Source: JBFXIE01 sp050176255 (lineage in GTDB: Bacteria; Pseudomonadota; Gammaproteobacteria; Burkholderiales; Burkholderiaceae_C). From it: a DNA stretch of 64,000 nucleotides. The position numbers and the translations under genes were made by a program. The DNA is taken from NCBI RefSeq assembly GCF_050176255.1, contig NZ_JBFXIE010000009.1. One strand, written 5' to 3'. The notes beneath the pieces were generated by a model. That model was not told the DNA's origin. It was given only the letters and a program-made list of their open reading frames with translations, and did no database searches. Position 1 is the first letter of the stretch. Every line of letters starts with the position of its first letter. Shown in pieces: positions 8,005 through 15,977 of this stretch.

Positions 8005-8394
8005 ATGACACTCGAGACTGCCACCCAGAAAGCTGCGCAGGCCGCGCACCAGGTCGCCGGCGACGTAGCCGACACGGCCGCCAGCGCCGCAGAGGCCACG
8101 CGCCGCATGGCCAATGACACGTTGGACATGGCCGAAAGCAGCGTGCGCCGCCTGCGCGCAGGCGCAGACCCGCTGATCGACGATCTGGCCTACAAGGCCC
8201 AGGACTTGGCCAGCCGCAGCATCGACTACTGCGCCCAGACCAGCGAGCGGGCGCGCCGCCAGTTCCATCAGGCAGGCGATGCCACCACGCGCTATGTGAA
8301 CGAGCAGCCAGGCAAGTCTTTGCTGATGGCCGCCGCCGCGGGCGCCGCCTTGGCCACCCTGGCAATGTTGCTGAGCCGCCGCGGGCGCGACTGA
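8005..8394 (+). CDS. DUF883/ElaB-like protein with C-terminal membrane anchor
   Basis: A 129-residue protein. Residues 1-100 are Ala-rich and amphipathic, likely helical, with many small polar residues. Residues 105-123 form one hydrophobic segment (LLMAAAAGAALATLAMLL) followed by a basic SRRGRD end. This matches the layout of the YqjD/ElaB (DUF883) family, tail-anchored inner-membrane proteins some of which bind ribosomes in stationary phase. The family assignment rests on architecture, not on a clear motif. It lies between the DUF1328 gene and the BON lipoprotein gene, with an AAGGAC ribosome-binding sequence. Confidence 0.75.
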   Translation: MTLETATQKAAQAAHQVAGDVADTAASAAEATRRMANDTLDMAESSVRRLRAGADPLIDDLAYKAQDLASRSIDYCAQTSERARRQFHQAGDATTRYVNEQPGKSLLMAAAAGAALATLAMLLSRRGRD

Positions 8395-8472
8395 CGCCCG
8401 CCACTTCCGGGGCCGCAGCCACGCCGGATGAGGGCCCCGCCATCTGAAACACCAAACCAAGAGGACAACACC

Positions 8473-8790
8473 ATGCCAACCGTACGCGCCATCGCCTTCG
8501 CCTTGCTGGCCGCCAGCGCCGTCGTCACCACCACCGGCTGCGCCGTCGTGCGCGAGCAGCAGACCGTGGGCTCTTATGTGGACGATGCGGGCATCACCAC
8601 CGCCATCAAGGCCAGGATGATCGAAGACAAAACCGTCTCGGCCACGGCCATCAACGTGGAGACGCTCAACGGCACCGTGCAGCTGTCAGGCTTTGCCAAG
8701 TCGCAAGCCGAAAAAGACCGCGCCGAGGACATCGCCCGCGGCACCAAGCATGTGCGCAGCGTGCGCAACAGCATTGTCGTTCGGCCCTGA
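8473..8790 (+). CDS. BON domain-containing lipoprotein
   Basis: Periplasmic lipoprotein of 105 residues. A signal peptide leads to a lipobox with Cys23 (TTTGCA). One BON domain follows (about 35-105) with the typical start DDAGITTAIKARM, the central VETLNGTVQLSGF and a late HVRSVRNSIVV. BON domains bind membranes or other envelope components, as in OsmY. ATG 8473 is chosen because AAGAGGA precedes it and the signal peptide begins there; the frame opens at 8428. It closes the run of three small envelope genes. Confidence 0.9.
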   Translation: MPTVRAIAFALLAASAVVTTTGCAVVREQQTVGSYVDDAGITTAIKARMIEDKTVSATAINVETLNGTVQLSGFAKSQAEKDRAEDIARGTKHVRSVRNSIVVRP

Positions 8791-8810
8791 GCGCCGGACC
8801 ACCCGCCAGG

Positions 8811-9299
8811 TCAGGGCTGCGCTGCCCTGGCCTGCAGCCGCTGCAGCACAGGGGCTGACACAAACTGCCCCACGTCGCCGCCCAGCGTGGATATCTCGCG
8901 CACCAGCGTGCTGCTGATGAACTGGTGGTGGCTGTCGGGCGTGAGGAACACCGTGTCGATCTGCGGCACCAGTGCGCGGTTCATGCCGGCCAGCTGAAAC
9001 TCGTAGTCAAAATCAGTGCCCGAGCGCAGGCCCCGCACCATCACGCTGGCGCCGTGCGCGGCGGCAAACGCCGTCACCAGCCCGTCAAATGGCTGCACCT
9101 GCACCTGCGGGCAGTCGCGCAGCGCCTCGCGCGCCATGCCCATGCGCTCGTCCAGGCTGAACAGCGTCTTTTTGTGGTGTGCAATGGCCACAGCCACGAT
9201 GACGCGGTCAAACAACTGCGCGGCGCGGCGCACCATGCCCTCATGGCCCAGGGTGATGGGGTCAAAGGTTCCGGGATAGACGGCGGTCACAGTCGCCAT
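8811..9299 (-). CDS. coaD: Phosphopantetheine adenylyltransferase
   Basis: Transfers AMP from ATP to 4'-phosphopantetheine, the penultimate step of coenzyme A synthesis. The 162-residue protein opens with the nucleotidyltransferase motif TFDPITLGH (residues 11-19), has VMVRGLRSGTDFDYE and the C-terminal ISSTLVREI motif that contacts ATP. Length and motifs are typical. It lies downstream of rsmD on the same strand, a very common bacterial pairing. Here 160 bp containing a degenerate dispersed repeat separate them. It converges with the BON lipoprotein gene. Confidence 0.97.
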   Translation of the reverse strand: MATVTAVYPGTFDPITLGHEGMVRRAAQLFDRVIVAVAIAHHKKTLFSLDERMGMAREALRDCPQVQVQPFDGLVTAFAAAHGASVMVRGLRSGTDFDYEFQLAGMNRALVPQIDTVFLTPDSHHQFISSTLVREISTLGGDVGQFVSAPVLQRLQARAAQP

Positions 9300-9409
9300 G
9301 GCGGGGGTCTCCTTGTGGTGCTTTGTGCTGCTGCGTGGCGCCCGGCGCGGGCACCAGGGGGCTGGATTATGCCTGCCATGGCGCCCGCAACCGCGTCAGG
9401 CCCGGCCAG

Positions 9410-9452
9410 GCTCCAGCGGCGCTGCGGCAAGCGCCTGCAGCTCCTATATCGA
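9410..9452 (-). repeat. Dispersed repeat, copy 2 (degenerate)
   Basis: Read on the minus strand it gives ATAGGAGCTGCAGGCGCTTG and then a second half ending GGAGCC. It lies between rsmD and coaD. Confidence 0.55.
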
Positions 9453-9459
9453 TAGCAAA

Positions 9460-10185
9460 TCAAGTACCCGCATCCGGCGCTGCCTGCAGGCGCTGCAGCA
9501 GGTGGGCATGGACGGCGCCCGCTTTCAGGTGGCGGTGCAGCGACAGCCCCAGGGGCGACAGTTGCTCCTGCGTCCAGGCCACGGGCGCCTCCAGATAGAT
9601 GAAGCCATCCGGCGCCACGGCCCGCGCGGCGGCTTGCAGCGCCGGGGCAAACAGATCGCCGTCGAACGGCGGGTCAATCAGCAGCAGGTGCGTGCTGGCG
9701 GGCACGCACTGGCGCAGCGCGGCCACGCCGTCACCACGCTGCACGCGCACAGCCGTGGCCTGCAGGCGCTGGCGCAGGGTTTCCAGCTGCGCGGCCAGGG
9801 CGGCGTCGCCTTCCACCAGCAGCACGCTGGCCGCGCCGCGCGAGGCGGCCTCCAGGCCCAGCGCGCCGGTGCCCGCAAACGCATCCAGGCAGCGCCAGCC
9901 CGTCAGATCCTGGCCCAGCCAGTTGAACAGCGTCTCGCGCACGCGGTCGGGCGTGGGGCGCAGGCCGGGTCGGTTGGCCACGGGCAGGCGGGTGCGCTTC
10001 CATTGCCCGCCGATGATGCGCACCTCGCCCGCAGCCTTGGGCGCGGTGTCTTTTTTGGCGCTGCCCTTGGCTGTCTGGACTGCCTTGGCTGCTCCGGCTG
10101 CGGGCTCTGCCGCTGCAACGCTTTTGGCCGGACGGGCCAGCCGGCCCCCGGGCAGGGTTTCCAGGCGCAAGCTGGATCGGCTCAT
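9460..10185 (-). CDS. rsmD: 16S rRNA (guanine(966)-N2)-methyltransferase
   Basis: SAM-dependent methylation of G966 in 16S rRNA during 30S assembly. The 241-residue product has an Ala/Lys-rich N-terminal extension of about 50 residues. The RsmD domain follows: VRIIGGQWKR, RPTPDRVRETLFNWL, the SAM loop DAFAGTGALGLEA and the catalytic DPPF motif (LLIDPPFDG). The start ATG overlaps the stop of the upstream M16 gene by four bases (ATGA), which decides the start and indicates translational coupling. The frame continues open much further upstream only as a GC-rich shadow. Confidence 0.95.
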   Translation of the reverse strand: MSRSSLRLETLPGGRLARPAKSVAAAEPAAGAAKAVQTAKGSAKKDTAPKAAGEVRIIGGQWKRTRLPVANRPGLRPTPDRVRETLFNWLGQDLTGWRCLDAFAGTGALGLEAASRGAASVLLVEGDAALAAQLETLRQRLQATAVRVQRGDGVAALRQCVPASTHLLLIDPPFDGDLFAPALQAAARAVAPDGFIYLEAPVAWTQEQLSPLGLSLHRHLKAGAVHAHLLQRLQAAPDAGT

Positions 10186-11546
10186 GGCTGCCCCCCCACC
10201 ACCACGGTCACCATGCGCTCGGGCTGCAGCTTGCGCTGCAGGGCGGCGCGGATGTCGGCCACGGTGAGGGCCTGCACGCGGTCGGTCCAGTGCTCCAGGT
10301 AGTCCAGCGGCAGGTCGTTGCGCGCAATGTTGACCACGTTGGCCAGCAGCTTGCGGTTGCTGTCGATGCGCAGCGCAAAGCCGCCGATCAGGTTGTCCTT
10401 GGCGGCGCGCAGCTCGGCCTCGGTCGGGCCGTCGGCCACAAAGCGTGCCAGCACGTCGCGCGTGACCTGCACGGCCTGCGCGGCTTGGTCGGGGCGGGTC
10501 TGCAGGCCCGCCACAAAGGCGCCGGCATGCAGGCCGGGCGAGAAGCTGCTGCCCACGCTGTAGGACAGACCGCGCTGTTCGCGCACCTCGTGGGTCAGGC
10601 GCGAGGTGAAGCCCCCGCCGCCCAAAATGTGGTTGCCCACCAGCAGCGCCAAAAAGTCCGGGTCGCTGCGAACGATGCCCGGCTGGCCCATCAGCACATG
10701 GGCCTGGGCCGAGTTGAAGGCAACGTCTTGCTGCGCCGCAGCAGCCAGCGGCGGCACCTCGGGCACGGGCGGCAGCGGCGCGCAGCCTGCCGCACCAGCC
10801 TGCTGCGCGGGCAGGCGCGCCAGCAGGGTCTGCACCAGTTGCTGCGCCTGCTCGCGCGACAGGGCACCCACGATGCTCACGCGCGCGCGGCAGGCCTGCA
10901 GGTAACGCGCATGAAAGGCCTGCAAATCGGCCACCTGGATATTGGCCAGGGTCTGCCCAGTGGCGCGCTGGCCGTAGGAGTGGCCGCCATAGACGGCGGT
11001 GGCAAAAGCCTTGCTGGCCACGGTGCCGGGGCGGGTGTCGGCTTCTTTGATGGAGGCGCTCCAGCGCTCGCGCTCGCGCTGCCACACGGCGGCGGCATAA
11101 CTGGGCTGGCCCATCTGGCGCGCGGCCAGGCGGGCGGCGCGATCCAGCAGGTCGGGCTCGGTCAGCGAGCGCAGCGAAAACGCCAGGCCATCGCGCTCGG
11201 CGCCGGCCTCGAAGCTGGCGCCCAGGTCGGCCCAGGCCTCGCCCAGGTCGTTTTCGTCCAGCGCGCCCTCGCCCGGCGCGCCTGCAGTCACGCCCTTGGA
11301 TGCCATCAGCGCAGCCGCCGCGGCCAGGCCCGCCTGGGGCGCGGGATCACGGCGTGCGCCGGCGTCAAAGTCCACCTGCACATCCACCATGGGGATGGCC
11401 GGGCTTTCGACCAGCCACACGCGCGCGCCGTTGTCCTGCGTCCAGTGCTGGATGGGCAGCAGCGCCCAGGCAGATTGGGTATAAAAAACGGCTCCAGCGC
11501 TTACCAATAAAGCGCGAGCAGCTATATTTTTAATAGTATTTTTCAT
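10182..11546 (-). CDS. M16 family peptidase-like protein without the zinc motif (second of a pair)
   Basis: A 454-residue exported protein of the M16 (pitrilysin / processing peptidase) fold. It lacks the HxxEH zinc site where its partner has it. It keeps the C-terminal-type motif GGGGFTSRLTHEVREQRGLSYSVG that forms the substrate arginine/tyrosine site. In bacterial M16 pairs such a subunit completes the active site of the zinc subunit; that is the likely role here. The N-terminal 28 residues form a signal peptide. Its codons 5-19 or so are made of a copy of the dispersed repeat (11490-11532). It lies directly downstream of the active partner and is coupled to rsmD. Confidence 0.9.
   Translation of the reverse strand: MKNTIKNIAARALLVSAGAVFYTQSAWALLPIQHWTQDNGARVWLVESPAIPMVDVQVDFDAGARRDPAPQAGLAAAAALMASKGVTAGAPGEGALDENDLGEAWADLGASFEAGAERDGLAFSLRSLTEPDLLDRAARLAARQMGQPSYAAAVWQRERERWSASIKEADTRPGTVASKAFATAVYGGHSYGQRATGQTLANIQVADLQAFHARYLQACRARVSIVGALSREQAQQLVQTLLARLPAQQAGAAGCAPLPPVPEVPPLAAAAQQDVAFNSAQAHVLMGQPGIVRSDPDFLALLVGNHILGGGGFTSRLTHEVREQRGLSYSVGSSFSPGLHAGAFVAGLQTRPDQAAQAVQVTRDVLARFVADGPTEAELRAAKDNLIGGFALRIDSNRKLLANVVNIARNDLPLDYLEHWTDRVQALTVADIRAALQRKLQPERMVTVVVGGQP
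11490..11532 (-). repeat. Dispersed repeat, copy 3, inside the signal-peptide codons of an M16 gene
   Basis: On the minus strand, ATAGCTGCTCGCGCTTT is followed by TAAGCGCTGGAGCC. It is read in frame as IAARALLVSAGAV in the signal peptide. Confidence 0.8.
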
Positions 11547-11559
11547 ATGCTTATTTAGC

Positions 11560-13035
11560 TCAATGCAGCCGACCACTGGTGTCGCCAGGCGCGGGCGCGG
11601 CACGCTTGGCGCCCGCTGCCACCGGCTGGGGCAGCAACGTGGCCACGGTGAGCTGGTCGTCGCCAAAGTAGCGCGCAGCCACCGACTGCACCTGCTGCGG
11701 CGTGACGGCGCGCAGCAGCCTGAGCAATTGCTCGTCCGCATCCAGCGGCAGGCCCTGCACCCAGTTGCTGCCCAGATCGCTGGCCTGGCTGTAGAGCGAA
11801 TCGCGCGCATAAATGGTAGATGCCGCCCACTGCGTCTTGACGCGCGAGAGCTCGGCCTCGCTCACGCCCTCGCGGGCCACGCGTGCCACCTCGGCGCGCA
11901 GGGCGTCTTCTACCTGCTGGGCGGTCTTGCCCGCGGCGGGCACGCCGGTCATCAAAAACACCGACGGGCCGCGCCCCAGGATGGAGGCGTGGCTGTTGGC
12001 GCTGTCGGCCACGCGGTCGGCGCCCTGCGTCAGGGCGCGCTCCAGACGGGCGCCGTCGTAGCCGCTGAGCACGGCCGACAGCACCAGCAGCGCCAGGCCA
12101 TCGCGGTCGGCCTGCTGCATGTCGTCCAGCCGCGTGATGCCGGGCACGCGAAAGGCCAGCGCGGTGTAGGCCTGCTCGGCGGGCGCCTTGAAGGCAATGC
12201 GGCGCAGGCCCTGTTGTGCGGGTTCGGTGCGGGGTTTGCGCGCGGGCAGTGCGCGCGGCGGGATGCTGCCGTAGGTTTTTTCGGCCAGTGCCAGCACCTG
12301 GGCGGGGTCCACATCACCCGCCACCACCACGGCGGCGTTGCCGGGCGCGTACCAGTCGCGGTGAAAGCGGCGCACATCATCGGGCGTCATGGCGTCCAGG
12401 TCGCTCATCCAGCCCACCACCGGGCGGCGGTAGGGCGAGGCGATGAAGGTGGACGCAAACAGCTGCTCGATGAGGGCGGCGCGCGGCTGGTCTTCGGTGC
12501 GCAGGCGGCGCTCTTCCTTGACCACTTCGATCTCTTTGGTGAACTCGGCGTCGGGCCAGTGGTTGTGGGCGAAACGGTCGGCCTCCAGCCGCATCACGTC
12601 GGCCAGCCGGTCGGCCGGAATCTGCTGGTAGTAGCCGGTGTAGTCGCGGCTGGTGAAGGCGTTTTCCTGCCCGCCCAGCGCGGCCACGCGGCGCGAAAAA
12701 TCGCCCGGCGGCACAGTCTTGGAGCCCTTGAACATCATGTGCTCAAGCACGTGCGCCACGCCCGAGGTGCCGTCCACCTCGTCCATGGCGCCCACGCGCA
12801 GCCAAACCATGTGCACCGCCGTGGGCGCGCGCCGGTCGGGCTGCACGATGAGCTGCATGCCATTCTTCAGGGTGAACAGCTGTGCACCGCTGGCCGTGGT
12901 GGCCTGGGCATCGGCAGCAACCGACGCGGCCCGGGCCGCAGCGGCAGAAGATTCAGGGGCCGGGCTCTGCGCCCCGGCATTCAGGCAGGACAGCAGGCCC
13001 GCAAGGGGAACAACGAGGGTGATGGCGCGTTTCAT
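11560..13035 (-). CDS. M16 family zinc metallopeptidase (catalytic subunit)
   Basis: Periplasmic zinc protease of the pitrilysin family, 491 residues, with a signal peptide (about 1-22). The inverted zinc motif HVLEH is at residues 95-99, preceded by the typical GTSGVAH, and the distal zinc Glu lies in the EIEVVKEERRL segment. A second M16 domain occupies the C-terminal half. It is followed after 13 bp by the non-zinc partner gene, the usual two-subunit arrangement. It is divergent from ftsY, with only 29 bp between start codons, so the two promoters must overlap each other's coding ends. Confidence 0.94.
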   Translation of the reverse strand: MKRAITLVVPLAGLLSCLNAGAQSPAPESSAAAARAASVAADAQATTASGAQLFTLKNGMQLIVQPDRRAPTAVHMVWLRVGAMDEVDGTSGVAHVLEHMMFKGSKTVPPGDFSRRVAALGGQENAFTSRDYTGYYQQIPADRLADVMRLEADRFAHNHWPDAEFTKEIEVVKEERRLRTEDQPRAALIEQLFASTFIASPYRRPVVGWMSDLDAMTPDDVRRFHRDWYAPGNAAVVVAGDVDPAQVLALAEKTYGSIPPRALPARKPRTEPAQQGLRRIAFKAPAEQAYTALAFRVPGITRLDDMQQADRDGLALLVLSAVLSGYDGARLERALTQGADRVADSANSHASILGRGPSVFLMTGVPAAGKTAQQVEDALRAEVARVAREGVSEAELSRVKTQWAASTIYARDSLYSQASDLGSNWVQGLPLDADEQLLRLLRAVTPQQVQSVAARYFGDDQLTVATLLPQPVAAGAKRAAPAPGDTSGRLH

Positions 13036-13064
13036 AGAATGGCTGCGATTCTAAGAACCCGCCA

Positions 13065-14387
13065 ATGTTCAGTTTTTTCAAGAAAAAATCCCCCTCCCCC
13101 GCCGAGCCCTCCAATGCCGTGCCTGCACCCGCGCCGCAAGGCACGGACGGCGCCGCGCCGCCGGCGCCCTCATCCGCACCTGCAGCCACACCGGCTGCCG
13201 CTCCTGCAGGCGGCGGCGGGGCGCTGGGCTGGCTGCGCAAGTCTTTTGGCGTGGGTGGCGGCAGTGCGCCAGAGCCTGCCCCGCCCGCGGCCCCACCGAC
13301 GGCAGCCCCACCGACGGCGCCGCCAACGGTCTCTCCAACAGTCGCACCCACCGCAGCGCCCGCAGCCGCGCCGGCTGCAATGCCCGCGCCTGCCGCACCA
13401 CTAGCGGATGCGCCCCCGTCGGCCGTGCCTGCCGCACCACCACCTGCGCCCGCACCCGTGCAAGCGCCGCAGCCCCAACCCGAAGCTGCGCGCCAAGGCT
13501 GGATGGAGCGCCTCAAAATGGGCCTGCGCAAGACGGGCAGCAGCATCGCCACCGTCTTCACCGGCACCAAGATCGACGACGCGCTGTACGAAGAGCTGGA
13601 AGACGCGCTGCTGATGGCCGACACCGGCGTAAAGGCCACGCAGCACCTGCTGGATGACCTCAAGCGCCGCGTGAAAGACACCAAGACCACCGACCCCGCC
13701 ACCGTCAAGGCCCTGCTGGCCGATGCGCTGGCCGAACTGCTGCAGCCGCTGGAAAAGCCCCTGGTCATCGGCGAGCACACGCCCACCGTGATCATGGTGG
13801 CTGGCGTGAACGGCGCGGGCAAGACCACGTCCATCGGCAAGCTGACAAAGCACCTGGCCGACCACGGCGAAAGCGTGCTGCTGGCCGCCGCCGACACCTT
13901 CCGCGCCGCGGCGCGCGAGCAGTTGGGCGTGTGGGCCACACGCAACCTGGTGGAGATCATCAGCCAGGAGGGGGGCGACCCGGCGGCCGTCAGCTTTGAT
14001 GCCGTCACCGCCGGGCGCGCGCGCGGCAAGGACGTGGTGCTGGTGGACACGGCCGGGCGCCTGCCCACGCAGCTGCACCTGATGGAAGAGCTGAAGAAAA
14101 TCCGCCGCGTGATCACCAAGGCCGACGCCAGCGCCCCGCACGAGGTGCTGCTGGTGATCGACGGCAACACCGGCCAGAACGCGCTGACCCAGGTGCGTGC
14201 GTTTGACGACGCGCTGCAGCTCACCGGGCTGATCGTCACCAAGCTGGACGGCACGGCCAAGGGCGGCGTGCTGGCGGCGATTGCGCAGGAGCGCCCTGTG
14301 CCGGTCTATTTCATCGGCGTGGGCGAGAAGCTGGAAGACCTGGAGACCTTCAACGCCCGCGAGTTCGCGCAGGCGCTGCTGGCCTGA
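13065..14387 (+). CDS. ftsY: Signal recognition particle receptor FtsY
   Basis: Membrane-associated SRP receptor GTPase that delivers ribosome-nascent chain complexes to SecYEG. The 440-residue protein has a low-complexity Ala/Pro-rich N-terminal region (about 10-140) in place of the acidic A domain of E. coli. The helical N domain (about 145-230) and GTPase G domain follow, with the P-loop GVNGAGKTTS near 247, DTAGRLPTQ and the specificity motif TKLDGTAKGG. Its last 38 bases overlap the convergent cutA gene. The Ala/Pro tract is unusual in composition but common in this family of bacteria. Confidence 0.97.
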   Translation: MFSFFKKKSPSPAEPSNAVPAPAPQGTDGAAPPAPSSAPAATPAAAPAGGGGALGWLRKSFGVGGGSAPEPAPPAAPPTAAPPTAPPTVSPTVAPTAAPAAAPAAMPAPAAPLADAPPSAVPAAPPPAPAPVQAPQPQPEAARQGWMERLKMGLRKTGSSIATVFTGTKIDDALYEELEDALLMADTGVKATQHLLDDLKRRVKDTKTTDPATVKALLADALAELLQPLEKPLVIGEHTPTVIMVAGVNGAGKTTSIGKLTKHLADHGESVLLAAADTFRAAAREQLGVWATRNLVEIISQEGGDPAAVSFDAVTAGRARGKDVVLVDTAGRLPTQLHLMEELKKIRRVITKADASAPHEVLLVIDGNTGQNALTQVRAFDDALQLTGLIVTKLDGTAKGGVLAAIAQERPVPVYFIGVGEKLEDLETFNAREFAQALLA

Positions 14388-14724
14388 TTGACCCATCGAC
14401 CTGCTGCGCCACCCAGTCGGCGTAATCAGCCTCGGCCTGCGCGGTGTGGGTGAGCAGCTGCGGCACATCGTAGGGGTGCTGCGCGCGCAGCCAGTCGCGC
14501 AGCACGGGCGCGGCCTGGGGCAGCGTCTTGCACACCAGGCGCCACTCGGCATCGTGCTGCTGCGCGCCCTGCCAGACATAGTGCGAGGCAATCGCCTCCA
14601 CCTGCACGCAGGCGGCCAGACGGGCCTGCACGGCGCCGGCTGCCAGGCGCTGCGCATCGGCCTGATGGGCTACGGTGGTGGTCACGATGGCGATGGTGTA
14701 TGAGGGCGCTGCTGGGCTGTGCAT
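14350..14724 (-). CDS. cutA: Divalent-cation tolerance protein CutA
   Basis: Small trimeric ferredoxin-like protein linked to copper and other divalent metal tolerance. The 124-residue product shows the CutA pattern: an initial IAIVTTTV strand, a central ARLAACVQVEAIASHYVWQG block, and the LVCKTLPQ and HPYDVPQLL motifs. I use ATG 14724 (MHSPAAPSYTIAIV), since the frame to 14844 adds residues unrelated to the family. Its 3' end overlaps ftsY tail-to-tail by 38 bp. Confidence 0.92.
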   Translation of the reverse strand: MHSPAAPSYTIAIVTTTVAHQADAQRLAAGAVQARLAACVQVEAIASHYVWQGAQQHDAEWRLVCKTLPQAAPVLRDWLRAQHPYDVPQLLTHTAQAEADYADWVAQQVDGSIRPAAPARTRGR

Positions 14725-14851
14725 GGCACAAGTCTGGCACAGGGCGCAGCGCAGCAAAGCCCCCCAACAGGCCTGTGCATGTTGTTCGTCCGAGAAGCTT
14801 GCCTCCAATGATTTCCAGGCGCGACAGCTGGCCAGGCCATTCATATTTCAG

Positions 14852-14893
14852 TCAAAATGGCCACCGGCGCTTATGCAACAAGCGCAAGAAGCT
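14852..14893 (+). repeat. Dispersed repeat, copy 4 (degenerate)
   Basis: It reads GGCGCTTATGCAACAAGCGC and then AAGAAGC. The 5' core is eroded. It lies just upstream of the nadM-like gene. Confidence 0.5.
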
Positions 14894-14933
14894 CACTTTT
14901 TTGCAGCACACCCCGCCGAGGCCCCTCGCCCGC

Positions 14934-15971
14934 ATGTACGACACCGCCATCCTCATCGGGCGCTTCGAGCCCGTCCACACCGGTCATCTGGCCCTGCTGC
15001 GCGAAGCGCTGGCGTGCGCACAGCGCGTCATCGTCATCGTCGGCTCGGCATTCCAGGCGCGCACCCCCAAGAACCCCTTCACCTGGGCAGAGCGCGAGTC
15101 CATGCTGCGCAGCGCCCTGACGGCGCACGACAACGCACGCCTGACCGTGCTGCCCGTGCGCGACTACTACAACGAGGCCCTGTGGGTGCAGGCCGTGCGC
15201 AGCGCCGTGGCCCGGCACACGGCCGCGCATGGGCGCGTGGGCCTGGTGGGGCATTTCAAGGACGCCACCAGCAGCTACCTGCGCGCCTTTCCCGGCTGGG
15301 AGCTGATCCGCATGGAGCGCCAGGGCGACATTGATGCCACCGCCATTCGCGACGCCTACTTTGGGGCAACGCCCACCACCGTGGCCGCCGCGCTGCAACC
15401 CCTGGCAAGCGCCATACCGCCAAGCACGCGCGCGCTGCTGGAGCAGTTTGCCAACGGCCCCAGCTACGCCGCGCTGCAGCAGGAATGGCTGATGCTGCGC
15501 AGCTACCGGGAGGCCTGGGCCACCGCGCCCTACCCGCCTGTCTTTGTCACCGTGGATGCCGTGCTGCGCTGCCAGAACCATGTGCTGCTGATCCGCCGCG
15601 CCCATGCGCCCGGCAAGGGCCGGCTGGCAGTGCCCGGCGGCTTCATCGAGCAGCGCGAGACGCTGTGGCAGTCGTGCCTGCGCGAGCTGGCCGAAGAAAC
15701 CCACTGCACCCTGCCGGAGGACGCCATGCAGGCCGCCCTGCAGTGCGTGGCCGTGTTCGACCACCCCGACCGCAGCCAGCGCGGGCGCACCATCACGCAC
15801 GCGCATTACTTCGACCTGGGGCAGGCCCCCCTGCCCGACGTGCGCGCGGACGACGATGCCGCGCAGGTGCAGTGGACGCCCATCGGGCAGCTGGCGGGCA
15901 TGGAAGAAGACTTCTTTGAAGACCACTTCCACATGCTGGATCATTTTCTGGGGCTGACGACGCGCCAGTAA
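14934..15971 (+). CDS. Bifunctional NMN adenylyltransferase / Nudix hydrolase
   Basis: A 345-residue fusion. Residues 1-170 are a NadM-type nucleotidyltransferase with GRFEPVHTGH (residues 9-18) and a C-terminal DIDATAIRDAYF segment; it makes NAD from NMN and ATP. Residues about 200-340 are a Nudix hydrolase with a complete Nudix box at about 235-257 (G-x5-E-x7-RELAEET), of the ADP-ribose pyrophosphatase kind. The same fusion is known from Synechocystis and Francisella. It is usually accompanied by nicotinamide phosphoribosyltransferase, which is not in this window. ATG 14934 places the first beta strand correctly. Confidence 0.92.
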   Translation: MYDTAILIGRFEPVHTGHLALLREALACAQRVIVIVGSAFQARTPKNPFTWAERESMLRSALTAHDNARLTVLPVRDYYNEALWVQAVRSAVARHTAAHGRVGLVGHFKDATSSYLRAFPGWELIRMERQGDIDATAIRDAYFGATPTTVAAALQPLASAIPPSTRALLEQFANGPSYAALQQEWLMLRSYREAWATAPYPPVFVTVDAVLRCQNHVLLIRRAHAPGKGRLAVPGGFIEQRETLWQSCLRELAEETHCTLPEDAMQAALQCVAVFDHPDRSQRGRTITHAHYFDLGQAPLPDVRADDDAAQVQWTPIGQLAGMEEDFFEDHFHMLDHFLGLTTRQ

Positions 15972-15977
15972 GGCGGG

